Shown: piece by piece, positions 24,493 through 33,687 of the stretch
Numbering within the stretch: position 1 is the first letter of the stretch
Layout: each line of letters starts with the position of its first letter
Source of the DNA: QUBU01 sp014337915
Lineage (GTDB): Bacteria > Pseudomonadota > Gammaproteobacteria > Steroidobacterales > GCA-2729495
Direction: 5' to 3'
DNA length: 64,000 bases
NCBI GenBank assembly: GCA_030263395.1
Contig: SZOW01000016.1
Coordinates: 26,766-90,765, forward strand
Translations under genes and position numbers: made by a program
Notes under the pieces: model-generated
Told to the model about the DNA's origin: nothing
What the model saw: the letters and a program-made list of their open reading frames with translations, nothing else
Databases searched by the model: none

Positions 24493-24749
24493 TCATCCAG
24501 CACCCGCGGAAAGTCTGAGCCCGCGCGGCGCGGACAGACGCAGCGGAGCTAACGTAATGCATCGCGAAATCAGCGGACTGTTAAGGCGATCACAGAAGGG
24601 GATGGTCATCCGGCGCCTACACTTGTCCCCAGCGCGCAATGCGCTGTTGTGTGCGGACGGGTGCTATGGACGGCGGATTCACGCGGAAGCCCTCGCGGGC
24701 TTCCCCTGGGACATGCATCACGGATGCTGCGGTCAGCGGCCCGGGGCGG

Positions 24750-25907
24750 GTGACGGCCCGCAGCCTGGTGCTCGGCCTGCTGCTGGTGCTTGCCAGCGGC
24801 AGCGCAATGGCCGGCGCGCGCGAGCAGGCCAAGCGCATGCATGACCGCCTGGCCGGCGTGCCGCCCACGGCGGCGACGCTGGACGCGATGGCGGCCGACA
24901 TCGCCGGCGGCAATGCCATGGCCGCGGCCGACAGGGCGATGGAGTCGCCGTCCTTCTACAACGTTACGCTGAAGAACTTCGCCGCGCCCTGGACCAACAA
25001 GGCGCAGTCGGTGTTCGTGCCGCTGAACGACTACACCGCCACCATCGTCGGCATGGTGCGCGACGACGTGCCGTTCAACACGGTGCTGTCGGCCAACATC
25101 CTCTACGTGGGCGCGCCCGCGCTCGGGCTACCGGCCTATTCCATGGCCAGCAATGCGCACTACCAGGCCATGGACGACCAGGGCGTGGACCTCAAGGCCG
25201 GCCTGGTACAGACGACGCAAAGCGCGGTCACCGACCTGCCGGCCGCGGCCATCGCCGGCGTCCTCAGCACGCGGGCGGCCTCCGAGGCGTTCTTCATCGC
25301 GGGCACGAACCGCGCCATGTTCCGCTTCACGGTGCTCAACCACCTGTGCAAGGACCTCGAGGAACTCAAGGATCCCTCCCTGCCCGTGGACCGCATTCCG
25401 CAGGACGTGTCGCGCTCGCCTGGCGGCGACAGCCGCGTGTACCTCAATGCCTGCGCCGGCTGCCACACGGGCCTGGACCCGATGACCCAGGCCTTTGCCT
25501 ACTACAACTGGGACCAGGCCGCCGGCCGGCTGGTCTACACGCCGGGGCAGGTGCAGCCGAAGTACCTGATCAATGCCGACAACTTCAAGACCGGCTACGT
25601 CACCCAGGACGACCACTGGGTCAACTACTGGCGCCGCGGCCAGAACCGCGTGCTCGGCTGGGCCAGCAGCGGCAACGGCAGCGCCGGTACCGGCAATGGC
25701 GCGGCCTCGCTGGGTGCCGAGCTGGCCAACAGCGATGCCTTCGCGCGCTGCCAGGTGCAGAAGGTGTTCCGCAATGTCTGCCTGCGCGAGCCGACAAATG
25801 GCGCCGACCGCGGGCAGGTCGATTCCATGGTCAGTTCCCTGAAGACCGGTGGCTACAGGCTCAAGCGCACGTTCGCCGAGGCTGCCGTGTACTGCAAGGG
25901 AGACTGA
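24750..25907 (+). CDS. exported monohaem cytochrome-like protein
   Basis: A 385-residue protein. The GTG at 24750 is chosen because a signal peptide (LVLGLLLVLASGSAMAG) starts directly there after a GGGGCGG sequence; an in-frame ATG at 24639 would add a 37-residue hydrophilic tail. One c-haem site, NACAGCHTGLDPM, in the middle. It resembles proteins found beside DUF1501 proteins and LamG cytochromes in gammaproteobacteria; function unknown. Stop lies 2 nt before the next gene. Confidence 0.75.
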   Translation: MTARSLVLGLLLVLASGSAMAGAREQAKRMHDRLAGVPPTAATLDAMAADIAGGNAMAAADRAMESPSFYNVTLKNFAAPWTNKAQSVFVPLNDYTATIVGMVRDDVPFNTVLSANILYVGAPALGLPAYSMASNAHYQAMDDQGVDLKAGLVQTTQSAVTDLPAAAIAGVLSTRAASEAFFIAGTNRAMFRFTVLNHLCKDLEELKDPSLPVDRIPQDVSRSPGGDSRVYLNACAGCHTGLDPMTQAFAYYNWDQAAGRLVYTPGQVQPKYLINADNFKTGYVTQDDHWVNYWRRGQNRVLGWASSGNGSAGTGNGAASLGAELANSDAFARCQVQKVFRNVCLREPTNGADRGQVDSMVSSLKTGGYRLKRTFAEAAVYCKGD

Positions 25908-25909
25908 GC

Positions 25910-28399
25910 ATGAAACGGAGCGAGGCAAGCATGACCCTGCTGCAGCTGATCCCGGCATTGCGTCGCACGCTGCTGGCTGTCGCCACTACCCTGCTGCTCG
26001 CCGCCTGCGGCGGCGGCGCCAATGTGGTGAACAATCCGAACCTCGCCAGCGGCAACCCGGGCCCGTCCGCCTACGGTGGCCCGCCGCCGCAGACCAGCGA
26101 CATCCAGGCCTTCATGTCGGCGCTCTGGTCCAACGTGCGCGACGGTACCCCGGCGGACTGCGGCTCCTGCCACGGGGCCGGCGGCCAGGCACCGCAGTTC
26201 GCGCGCGAGGACAACGTGAACCTCGCCTACGAAGCCGCCAACACCGTGGCGAACCGCAGTGACCCGCCCTCCTCGCAGCTGGTGCAGAAGGTGGCGGGCG
26301 GCCACCACTGCTGGCTCGGCAGCGACGGCGCGAGCCTCGGTGCCTGCGCCGACATCATTGCCCAGTGGATCCAGAACTGGGCCAACCCCACCGGTGCGGT
26401 CGGCACGCGCCAGATCAACATCCAGCCGCCGGTGCTCAAGGACGTGGGCCAGAGCCGCGCCTTCCCGGCGGACCCGACGCTGTTCCAGACGCTGCTCTAC
26501 CAGCCGATCCTCACGGAGTACTGCGCGGCCTGCCACAGTTCCACGGCGCGCACGCCCGAGCAGCCGTTCTTCGCCGATCCCGACCTCGCGGCGGCCTACG
26601 CCGCGGCGAAGCCAAAGATCAACCTCGACCATCCCGACCAGTCGCGCCTCGTGGTGCGCCTGCGCGACGAGTTCCACAACTGCTGGAGCGACTGCGCGGC
26701 CAACTCCGCCGAGATGCAGGCGGCCATCGAGGCCTTCGCGGCCCAGGTCCCGGTCACCGGTGTCGCAGCGAACCTCGTGGTCAGCAAGGCACTGAAGCTT
26801 ACCGACGGCACGGTGGCCAGCGGCGGCAACCGCTACGAAGCGAGCCAGATCGCGCTCTGGGAATTCAAGGAGGGTTCGGGCATCACCGCCTTCGACACCA
26901 GCGGCGTCAACCCGGCAATCAACCTGACGCTCTCCGGCGACATCAGCTGGGTGGGCGGCTGGGGCATCAACATCAAGTCCGGCAAGGCCCAGGGCTCGAC
27001 CACCACCAGCCGCAAGCTGCGCGACCTGATCGGCGCCACCGGCGAGTATTCCATCGAGGCCTGGGTCGCCCCGGGCAACGTCACGCAGGAGGATTCGCGC
27101 ATCGTCAGCTACTCGGCTGGCACCACGGCGCGCAACTTCACCCTCGGCCAGACGCTCTACAACTACGACTTCTACAACCGCAACGCGCAGAGCGACGGCA
27201 ATGGCGAGCCGCGCCTGTCCACCGCCGACGCCGCGCGGCGCCTGCAGGCGACCCTGCAGCACGTGGTGGTGACCTACGACCAGGTCAACGGCCGGCGCAT
27301 CTACGTCAACGGCGAATACACCGGGGACGCGGATCCGGTGGGCGGCGACAACCTCAACGACTGGGACGACACCTTCGCCTTCGTGCTCGGCAACGAGGTC
27401 TCGGGAGACCGCCAGTGGAAGGGCGTGCTGCGCATGGTGGCCATCCACAACCGTGCGCTGACCCAGGCCCAGGTGCAGCAGAACCTGGCGGTCGGCGTCG
27501 GCGAGAAGTACTTCCTGCTGTTCTCGGTGGCGAGCCAGGTGGACGTGCCCAACGCCTACGTCATGTTCGAGGTGGCGCGTTTCGATACCTACAGCTACCT
27601 GTTCCAGAAGCCGGTGTTCATCGTCCTCAGCGACACGCCGCCGCCGCTGAACATCCCGGTGAAGGCCATGCGCATCGGCGTCAATGGCGTGGAGTCCGCC
27701 GTGGGCCAGGCCTACGTCAACCTCGACACCACCGTCGGCGCCTCCGGGCAGGCGCTGGGCGGCGTCGGCACGGTGATCCCGCTCAACCTGGGCCCCGATG
27801 GCGACGAGTTCTTCCTGACCTTCGAGGTACTCGGCAACCACACCGACGTGCGCACCGAGCCGGCGGTGCTGGTACCCCCGCCGCCGCCCGACGGCCCGCC
27901 GCAACCGGACATCGGCGTGCGCGTCTTCGACGAGATCAACGCCACCATGGCACAGGTGACCGGCGTGAGCACGCAGGACCCCGGCGTCAAGGCCACCTAC
28001 ACCACCATCAAGCAGCAGCTGCCGGCGGTGGAGAGCATCGAGGGCTTCCTCTCGGCCCATCAGGTCGGGGTGGCGCAGCTCGCCATCGAGTACTGCAACG
28101 CGCTGGTGGACAGCACATCGCTGCGCAGCGCGTTCTTCCCGGGCTTCAACTTCGCCCTGCCGGCCAGCCAGGCTTTCGACACCGCCGGTGAGCGCGACCA
28201 GGTGCTGGACCCGCTGGTGGCCAGGGTGCTGAACACCAGCCTGGCCACGCAACCCTCGGTGGAGATGAAGGCGGAACTGAACAACCTCATGGACCGGCTC
28301 ACGGCCTGCGGCGGCAGCTGCGCCGCGGACCGCACGCCCGTGGTGGTCAAGGCCAGCTGTGCCGCTGCGCTCGGCAGCGCCGGCATGCTGGTCCAGTAG
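25910..28399 (+). CDS. dihaem LamG-domain lipoprotein
   Basis: An 829-residue exported lipoprotein (lipobox TTLLLAACGGG). Two c-haem sites, CGSCH and CAACH, sit in the N-terminal third, followed by a concanavalin-like LamG domain (about residues 310-520; WEFKEGSGITAFDTSG, EYSIEAWVAPGNVTQEDSRI, YVNGEYTGD) and a beta-rich C-terminal half with a proline linker (VPPPPPDGPP). LamG domains bind glycans or proteins, so it may bring haem to a surface polymer. Starts 2 nt after the monohaem gene and precedes the DUF1501-like gene. Confidence 0.82.
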   Translation: MKRSEASMTLLQLIPALRRTLLAVATTLLLAACGGGANVVNNPNLASGNPGPSAYGGPPPQTSDIQAFMSALWSNVRDGTPADCGSCHGAGGQAPQFAREDNVNLAYEAANTVANRSDPPSSQLVQKVAGGHHCWLGSDGASLGACADIIAQWIQNWANPTGAVGTRQINIQPPVLKDVGQSRAFPADPTLFQTLLYQPILTEYCAACHSSTARTPEQPFFADPDLAAAYAAAKPKINLDHPDQSRLVVRLRDEFHNCWSDCAANSAEMQAAIEAFAAQVPVTGVAANLVVSKALKLTDGTVASGGNRYEASQIALWEFKEGSGITAFDTSGVNPAINLTLSGDISWVGGWGINIKSGKAQGSTTTSRKLRDLIGATGEYSIEAWVAPGNVTQEDSRIVSYSAGTTARNFTLGQTLYNYDFYNRNAQSDGNGEPRLSTADAARRLQATLQHVVVTYDQVNGRRIYVNGEYTGDADPVGGDNLNDWDDTFAFVLGNEVSGDRQWKGVLRMVAIHNRALTQAQVQQNLAVGVGEKYFLLFSVASQVDVPNAYVMFEVARFDTYSYLFQKPVFIVLSDTPPPLNIPVKAMRIGVNGVESAVGQAYVNLDTTVGASGQALGGVGTVIPLNLGPDGDEFFLTFEVLGNHTDVRTEPAVLVPPPPPDGPPQPDIGVRVFDEINATMAQVTGVSTQDPGVKATYTTIKQQLPAVESIEGFLSAHQVGVAQLAIEYCNALVDSTSLRSAFFPGFNFALPASQAFDTAGERDQVLDPLVARVLNTSLATQPSVEMKAELNNLMDRLTACGGSCAADRTPVVVKASCAAALGSAGMLVQ

Positions 28400-28419
28400 G
28401 ACGGAACGAGGCATAGCTT

Positions 28420-29997
28420 ATGGCGCGCAATCGCAAGAGTTTTGGCCTGGACGAGCCGCTGCGGCACCCGGACCACCGGCGGCCGCTGAGCCGGCGGGAC
28501 TTCATCGCCCAGGGCTTTGCCCGTGGTGGCGCGGTGCTCGCCGGCGCCTCGATCTTCAGCCTGTTCGCCAATCCCCGGGCAGCGCACGCCGCTCTTTCAC
28601 CGGACATCCAGGCTCTGCTTGGCCCCTGCGGCATCTCCAACCTCGGTGCCGGCAAGATTCCCTTCATCTGTTTCGACCTGGCCGGTGGCGCCAACCTCGC
28701 CGGATCCAGCGTGCTGGTCGGCCAGCAGGGTGGCCAGCAGGATTTCCTCAGCACCGCGGGCTACAGCAAGCTCGGCCTGCCGGGCGACATGACGCCGGCC
28801 TCGGGCATGGGCAGCTTCATCGACACCACGCTGGGCCTCGCCTTCCACAGCGACAGCGCCTTCCTGCGCGGCATGAAGACCCGCCTGTCGGCGGGCACCA
28901 TGGCCGCGATCAACGGCGCGGTGATCCCGGCGCGTTCGGAGAACGACACCGGCAACAACCCGCACAACCCGATGTACGCCATCTGGCGCGCCGGGGCGGA
29001 TGGCGAACTGCTGACCCTGATCGGCTCGCAGAGTTCGGACTCCGGCGGCAATTCAATGGCCCCGGCCGCCATGGTGGACGTCTCGGTGCGCCCCACCAAG
29101 GTGGATCGCACCAGCGACGTCACCGGCCTGGTGGACACCGGCAAGCTGGTGGGCCTGCTCGCCCAGGACGATGCGGTGGCGGTGATGGAGTCCATCGAGC
29201 GCATCAGCCACAGCAAGCTCGGCCGCGTGGATACCAGGGTCAGCACCGATGCCGTGATCAAGGATCTGGTGCGCTGCGGCTACGTGAAGTCGGCATCGAT
29301 CACCGACCGCTACGGCAACCCCTCGGCGCTGAATCCCGAACTGGACACCCAGATCAAGGGCGCCACCGGCATCTTCAGCGACGCCGAGTTCGCCGGCGAC
29401 GGCGAATTCCGCAAGACCGCCGCGGTGATGAAGATGGTGATCAACGGCTACGCGGGCGCGGGCACCATCACCATGGGCGGCTTCGACTACCACACCGGCG
29501 ATCGCTCCACCGGCGAGCTGCGCGACTTCCGCGCCGGCGTCTGCATGGGCGCCTGCCTGGAGTACGCCGCACGCGTGGGCGTGCCGCTGATGCTCTACGT
29601 GTTCAGCGACGGCTCGGTCAACTCCAGCGGCATGCTCGACAACTCGCCGAACGGCCGCGGCAAGGGCGTGTGGACCGGTGATGACCAGAACACGGCCGCG
29701 AGTTTCTTCCTGGTCTACAACCCGGGTGGGCGCCCGGTGCTCTTCACCGGCGATGGCCGGCCGGCGGAGCGCCACCAGCAGCTCGGCTGGTTCCGCGCCG
29801 ACGGCTCCGTGGAGACGGCCGGCACGCCGGCCGCCAACAACGTCAACCTGCTGGTGGAAACCGTGGCGCTCAACTACATGGCGCTGCATGGCGAGCAGAG
29901 GCAGTTCGCCAGCAAGTTCCCCATGCATGGCCTCGGCCCGGCGTCGCTGCGCGATTCACTGACCGCCTTCAATCCGATCGTGAACGGCACGATCTAG
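28420..29997 (+). CDS. Tat-exported DUF1501-like protein
   Basis: A 525-residue protein with a twin-arginine signal (LSRRDFIAQGFARGGAVLAG, cleavage near AHA-AL). Tat export means it folds, perhaps with cofactor, before export. The body resembles the DUF1501/alkaline-phosphatase-like superfamily (PFICFDLAGGANLAGSSV; GAGTITMGGFDYHTGDRS; MLYVFSDGSVNSSG). Such proteins are paired with DUF1800 or cytochrome partners elsewhere. Last gene of the plus arm; some GC-rich dyad but no T-run follows. Confidence 0.78.
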   Translation: MARNRKSFGLDEPLRHPDHRRPLSRRDFIAQGFARGGAVLAGASIFSLFANPRAAHAALSPDIQALLGPCGISNLGAGKIPFICFDLAGGANLAGSSVLVGQQGGQQDFLSTAGYSKLGLPGDMTPASGMGSFIDTTLGLAFHSDSAFLRGMKTRLSAGTMAAINGAVIPARSENDTGNNPHNPMYAIWRAGADGELLTLIGSQSSDSGGNSMAPAAMVDVSVRPTKVDRTSDVTGLVDTGKLVGLLAQDDAVAVMESIERISHSKLGRVDTRVSTDAVIKDLVRCGYVKSASITDRYGNPSALNPELDTQIKGATGIFSDAEFAGDGEFRKTAAVMKMVINGYAGAGTITMGGFDYHTGDRSTGELRDFRAGVCMGACLEYAARVGVPLMLYVFSDGSVNSSGMLDNSPNGRGKGVWTGDDQNTAASFFLVYNPGGRPVLFTGDGRPAERHQQLGWFRADGSVETAGTPAANNVNLLVETVALNYMALHGEQRQFASKFPMHGLGPASLRDSLTAFNPIVNGTI

Positions 29998-30075
29998 AAA
30001 CCGCAGCAGCAGCATTCTTGCCGCAGCCGGTGCCAGGCCGGCAGCGGGCAGCGCCCTGCGGTAGCATGGCGCTGC

Positions 30076-31158
30076 ATGCGCATCGGCATTGAAGTCAGCA
30101 CCGCCTGCCTGCGGGAGCCCACCGGGGTCGCTCATTACGCACGCTGCCTGGCCGAGGCCCATGCCGCCGCGTTTCCCGATGACCAGCTGGAGCTGCTGGT
30201 CCGGCTGTCACGCTGGCGCCGGCGCGCCTACCTGCAGAATCCGGCGAATCTCCCGGTGCGCATCTACCACGGTCCCTGGCTGCGTTCCCCGTGGTTGCGC
30301 CCGGAGCTGGTCCACGGCACCGAGGCCTGGCTGCCGCCCTGGAAGGAACCTGCACGGGTGGTGACGGTCCACGACCTGGCGGTGCTGCGCTTCGACGAGG
30401 AGTGGTTCGCGCCGGCGGCATTCCGTGCCCGCAAGCGCCGCGCCTACGAGCAGCTGCGCGACGCCGCGGATCTGGTCATCGTCCCCAGCGAGGTCACGCG
30501 CCAGGACCTGCTGGAGTTGTTCGGTTACGACCCCGGTCGGGTGCACGTCATCCCCCACGGCATCGAGGCGCGCTGGCGACGCGACGCCATGGCAGACCCA
30601 GCGGTGCTGATGCGCCACGGCCTGGAACCCGGCTTCGTGCTGTTCGTCGGCCGCATCTCCGCCCGCAAGAATGTGGTGCGCGCCATCGAGGCCTTCGCCC
30701 GCTCCCCCGGCGCCAGGGAACGCATGCTGGTCCTTGCTGGACCCATGGCGGTCGGTGGCGAGCTGGTCAATGAAGCCATCGGCCGGCTTGGTCTCGCCAA
30801 CCGCGTGCTGCTGCCCGGGTTCTGCAACGACGAGGAGATCGAAGCCCTGTACCGTGCGGCAGGCACACTGCTGTTCCCCACCTTTTACGAGGGTTTCGGC
30901 CTGCCGATCCTCGAAGCCATGGCCTGCGGCCTGCCGGTGGTGGCCGGTAGCCGTGGTTCGGCACCGGAAGTGGCAGCGGGCCACGCCGAGATCGCCGATC
31001 CCATGGACGTCGACGCCATCGCCGCGGCGCTCGACCGGGCGCTGGCAATGGGAGCAGAGCGACGCGCGGCCGCCATTGCCCATGCCCGCGGCTTCACCTG
31101 GGAGAGGACAGCCGGCGCTACTCGTGCCGTCTACGCGGAGGCCCTGGCGGGCCGCTGA
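30076..31158 (+). CDS. family 4 glycosyltransferase
   Basis: A 360-residue GT-B fold glycosyltransferase. N-terminal donor-independent half (STACLREPTGVAHYARCLAE, VVTVHDLAVLRFDEEWF), C-terminal nucleotide-sugar half with FVLFVGRISARKNVVRAIEA and the retaining E-x7-E motif FYEGFGLPILEAMACG, followed by VVAGSRGSAPEV. It transfers a hexose to a lipid- or polysaccharide-linked acceptor in the cytoplasm; specificity unknown. Convergent with a methyltransferase gene whose stop is 7 nt away. Confidence 0.9.
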   Translation: MRIGIEVSTACLREPTGVAHYARCLAEAHAAAFPDDQLELLVRLSRWRRRAYLQNPANLPVRIYHGPWLRSPWLRPELVHGTEAWLPPWKEPARVVTVHDLAVLRFDEEWFAPAAFRARKRRAYEQLRDAADLVIVPSEVTRQDLLELFGYDPGRVHVIPHGIEARWRRDAMADPAVLMRHGLEPGFVLFVGRISARKNVVRAIEAFARSPGARERMLVLAGPMAVGGELVNEAIGRLGLANRVLLPGFCNDEEIEALYRAAGTLLFPTFYEGFGLPILEAMACGLPVVAGSRGSAPEVAAGHAEIADPMDVDAIAAALDRALAMGAERRAAAIAHARGFTWERTAGATRAVYAEALAGR

Positions 31159-31165
31159 TCCCCGC

Positions 31166-31972
31166 CTACGCCAGCCGTGCCAGCGCCCGGGCCTTGGTGC
31201 CGATGGGGACGCGATTGAGCAACCAGTTGGCCAGCGGCTTCTTCGAATAGGTCTCCCAGCGCAGCAGTTCGAAGCCGCTGCGCCGGCAGAGCTCCTGGAA
31301 GGAACGGCGCGAGTACTCGTTGCAATGGCCGGCGACGAAGTTCTCCGGGAAGCGCCGCCGGTGCAGCCCGGCGCGCTCGGCCAGGCGCCGCCAGCGCTTG
31401 GACCACGCCTCGACATTGGGCATCTCGGCGAGGAAATAACCGCCCGGACGCAGCAGCGCGCGGATGCGGGCCATCGCGCCCAGGCCATCGGGCAGGTGTT
31501 CCAGCACGTGGCGCAGGCAGACGACATCGTACGCGGCAGCGTCGCCCGGCGCCGGTTCGGTGGCGAGGAAGTCCCCCACCACCACCTCCACGCCGAGCTT
31601 GTCGCGCACAAACGCCGCCATGGGTGCGGAGAGTTCCAGGCCCTTGGCCTGCCAGCCCGCGCGCTGCGCCAGGTACAGCAGCCGGCCGGTGCCGCAGCCG
31701 ATGTCCAGCAGGCGACCGGGACCGGGCAGCTGGCGCTGGATGAACGCCCAGGACTGGTCCTTGTCGAGGTTGCGGCGTGCCTGGTCATCGGTGGGGTCGA
31801 TGAACTCGAGGCTGTACTGCTCCTGGTCCAGTCCCTGCGCCAGGTCGTAGTTGACCAGGGCGCAGTCGGGGCAGCGGTAATAGCGGAAGCGCCCGTCGTT
31901 GCCGAGGGCGAAGTAGAACTGCAGGTTGTGGCTGCCGCAGAGGCGGCAGGGGAAGCTCGCCTCGCCCGTCAT
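31166..31972 (-). CDS. class I SAM-dependent methyltransferase with N-terminal zinc ribbon
   Basis: A 268-residue Methyltransf_23-type enzyme. The N-terminus has a four-Cys ribbon (FPCRLCGSHN ... YRCPDCALVNYD); motif I is LLDIGCGTGRLLYLAQRAGW; LRHVLEHLPDG is the HxxEH-like motif. These enzymes often methylate sugars in O-antigen or capsule synthesis, which fits the neighbouring glycosyltransferase. The ATG at 31972 with AGGA 8 nt upstream is chosen over the longer ORF. Confidence 0.87.
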   Translation of the reverse strand: MTGEASFPCRLCGSHNLQFYFALGNDGRFRYYRCPDCALVNYDLAQGLDQEQYSLEFIDPTDDQARRNLDKDQSWAFIQRQLPGPGRLLDIGCGTGRLLYLAQRAGWQAKGLELSAPMAAFVRDKLGVEVVVGDFLATEPAPGDAAAYDVVCLRHVLEHLPDGLGAMARIRALLRPGGYFLAEMPNVEAWSKRWRRLAERAGLHRRRFPENFVAGHCNEYSRRSFQELCRRSGFELLRWETYSKKPLANWLLNRVPIGTKARALARLA

Positions 31973-32156
31973 GCGCGGCATCCTAGAGGGCACCCCGGTG
32001 GGTGGCAATACGGCCAGACAGTGGCCTGCACCCGTCCGTTCACGCCGATTGCAAAGACTCTTTCCTAACGAACTGATTTGCAGTAGATTAGCCGCCAACG
32101 CTCGGAAGGTCTCGTCAAGAAGGTCCGCGAGCCACCCAACTCTGGAGGGAAGGACG

Positions 32157-32960
32157 ATGACGAGACTGACTGCCATTCTGCTTGCTCTGACCTGCGCCGC
32201 TGTCAGCGGCGCCGCCACGGCTTCCGAGCTCGACTACCGGGTGGATACCGCCACCCAGATCCTGCAGGATCTCAAGCGCATCCCCGAGAACGCCGTGCCC
32301 CCGGCCCTGCTGAGCCGGGCCTACGCGGTTGCCGTGATTCCCGGCGTGCTCAAGGGCGGCTTCATCCTCGGCGGTACTTATGGACGCGGCATCGTCGTCG
32401 CGCGCCGCGCCGACGGCCAGTGGAGCAATCCGGCCTTCGTGCAGCTTGCCGGCGGCAGCGTCGGCTTCCAGGCCGGGCTGCAGTCCACGGACCTGGTGCT
32501 GGTATTCAAGAGTCAGCGCGCACTGGATGGCCTGTCCAGCGGCAAGATCACCCTCGGCGGTGATGCCTCCATCGCTGCCGGCCCGGTAGGCCGCCAGGCC
32601 AGTGCCGCGACCGACCTGCAGATGCAGAGTGAAATCTATTCCTACGCGCGCAGCCGCGGCTTTTTCGCCGGCGTCTCCCTGGACGGCAGCGTGCTGTCCA
32701 TGGACAGTGACGCCAACGGCCAGTACTACCAGGGCGAGCGCAGCGCCGCGAAGATCCTCACCGATACCAGCATCCCGGCGCAGGCCTCCGGCCGCCGCTT
32801 CATCGACACGCTGGCGGCCATCGCCCCGGCGCTGCCGGGCCAGGGCGCCAGCCGCGCAGCGGCCGTCGATCCTGAAATGACGGCCCCGGCACCCAGCGGC
32901 GCCCGAACCTTCGGTGTCGACAACGGCAACACCACCCCGGCCGAAGGCGGCGTGTTCTAG
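32157..32960 (+). CDS. SYLF/Ysc84-domain exported protein
   Basis: A 267-residue protein with a signal peptide (LTAILLALTCAAVSGAATA) and a SYLF lipid-binding domain: VPPALLSRAYAVAVIPGVLK, GGTYGRGIVVARR, QLAGGSVGFQAGLQSTDLVL, KITLGGDASIAAGPVGRQA and the family signature SRGFFAGVSLDGSVLSMD. Binds phosphoinositide-like or anionic lipids; in bacteria exported and of unknown role. Very strong ribosome binding site (GGAGGGAAGGA) and a classical terminator suggest a monocistronic, well-expressed gene. Confidence 0.9.
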   Translation: MTRLTAILLALTCAAVSGAATASELDYRVDTATQILQDLKRIPENAVPPALLSRAYAVAVIPGVLKGGFILGGTYGRGIVVARRADGQWSNPAFVQLAGGSVGFQAGLQSTDLVLVFKSQRALDGLSSGKITLGGDASIAAGPVGRQASAATDLQMQSEIYSYARSRGFFAGVSLDGSVLSMDSDANGQYYQGERSAAKILTDTSIPAQASGRRFIDTLAAIAPALPGQGASRAAAVDPEMTAPAPSGARTFGVDNGNTTPAEGGVF

Positions 32961-32989
32961 CCCGCGGCCGGCAACGATTCCTCCGCATT

Positions 32990-33025
32990 GCGGCCCGCCG
33001 CTCCAAGCTCGGGCCGCTTTTTTTT
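32990..33025 (+). terminator. rho-independent terminator of the SYLF gene
   Basis: GCGGCCCG (32990-32997), a 12-nt loop and CGGGCCGC (33010-33017) form a perfect 8-bp GC stem followed by eight T residues. It lies 30 bp after the SYLF stop codon and abuts the left arm of the inverted-repeat element at 33026. Confidence 0.93.
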
Positions 33026-33148
33026 GGTGCCGGTGTTACGGTTTCGATAACCGCAGGCTATGTCCTGAATGCGCCGCGGGCCTTCCGTAGCCTCGTGGCG
33101 TATACGGCGGCCAATCCGGGGAGTTACCGAAACCGTAACACCGGCACC
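33026..33148. repeat. 123-bp element with 26-bp terminal inverted repeats
   Basis: Left arm 33026-33051 and right arm 33123-33148 match as inverted repeats over 26 bp with one mismatch; the outer 21 bp are perfect (starts GGTGCCGGTGTTACGG). The 71-bp core has no ORF. It sits exactly between the terminator of the SYLF gene and the stop of the convergent osmC-type gene, a typical landing place for MITE or REP/BIME elements. No transposase is near and no target-site duplication is obvious. Confidence 0.7.
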
Positions 33149-33152
33149 TGTT

Positions 33153-33602
33153 TCATCCTGTTTTTACGGTGATGCTTGCCCGGACGGAGCTGGCAATGAA
33201 GCAGTTGCGGTGGGCAGCCTCATGCAGCCGCTGCAGATCCTCGGCGCCCACCTGGCTGCCGTCCGCGAAGGTCGCTACCGGCCGCAGCTCGATCCGCGTG
33301 ATGGCCAGCCGTCCCTCCGCATCCTTCTCCAGATACCCGACCGCCTGGTCGACGTAGCTCTGCACGACCAGGCGGCGCTTCGCGGCGACGGCAAGGAAGG
33401 TCAGCATGTGGCAGGACGAGGCAGCAGCCACCAGGCCCTCCTCCGGATCGACACAGCCGGCCCCGCCACGATAGGCCGGTGCGGCCGAGGCGGACACCAC
33501 CGGTCCGCCCTCGAATTCCCAGCGGTGATCGCGCGGGTAGGTCTCCGGATCCATGCCGCTGGCCGTGTTCTGCCAGCGGATGACGGCGGTATGCTCTGAC
33601 AT
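33153..33602 (-). CDS. OsmC-family peroxide-responsive protein
   Basis: A 149-residue OsmC/Ohr-superfamily thiol peroxidase candidate. Both redox Cys are present: SSCHMLTFLAV (about Cys64) and AAHRNCFIASS (about Cys134). The ATG at 33602 with AGGAG upstream is used. Proteins of this subgroup (about 150 residues, EHTAVIRWQN start) reduce organic hydroperoxides or act on sulfur species. Its stop lies 5 bp from the inverted-repeat element, so the 3' UTR would contain that hairpin. Confidence 0.88.
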   Translation of the reverse strand: MSEHTAVIRWQNTASGMDPETYPRDHRWEFEGGPVVSASAAPAYRGGAGCVDPEEGLVAAASSCHMLTFLAVAAKRRLVVQSYVDQAVGYLEKDAEGRLAITRIELRPVATFADGSQVGAEDLQRLHEAAHRNCFIASSVRASITVKTG

Positions 33603-33687
33603 GGCGACTCCTGTTGCGGGCGCTGACACCAGCGCCAGGTGACGGTTGTTGGTCGCCTGATTCTCCGGCTTCCCCTGTCAGGTTTCC

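Noticed and set aside
21358..24552. 1064-residue plus-strand open frame
   Set aside because: Antisense to the SH3/barrel and HzsA-like genes, whose motifs (CXXCH, lipobox, propeller blades) are clear on the other strand.
25853..28414. 853-residue minus-strand open frame
   Set aside because: Antisense to the dihaem LamG lipoprotein; shadow composition only.
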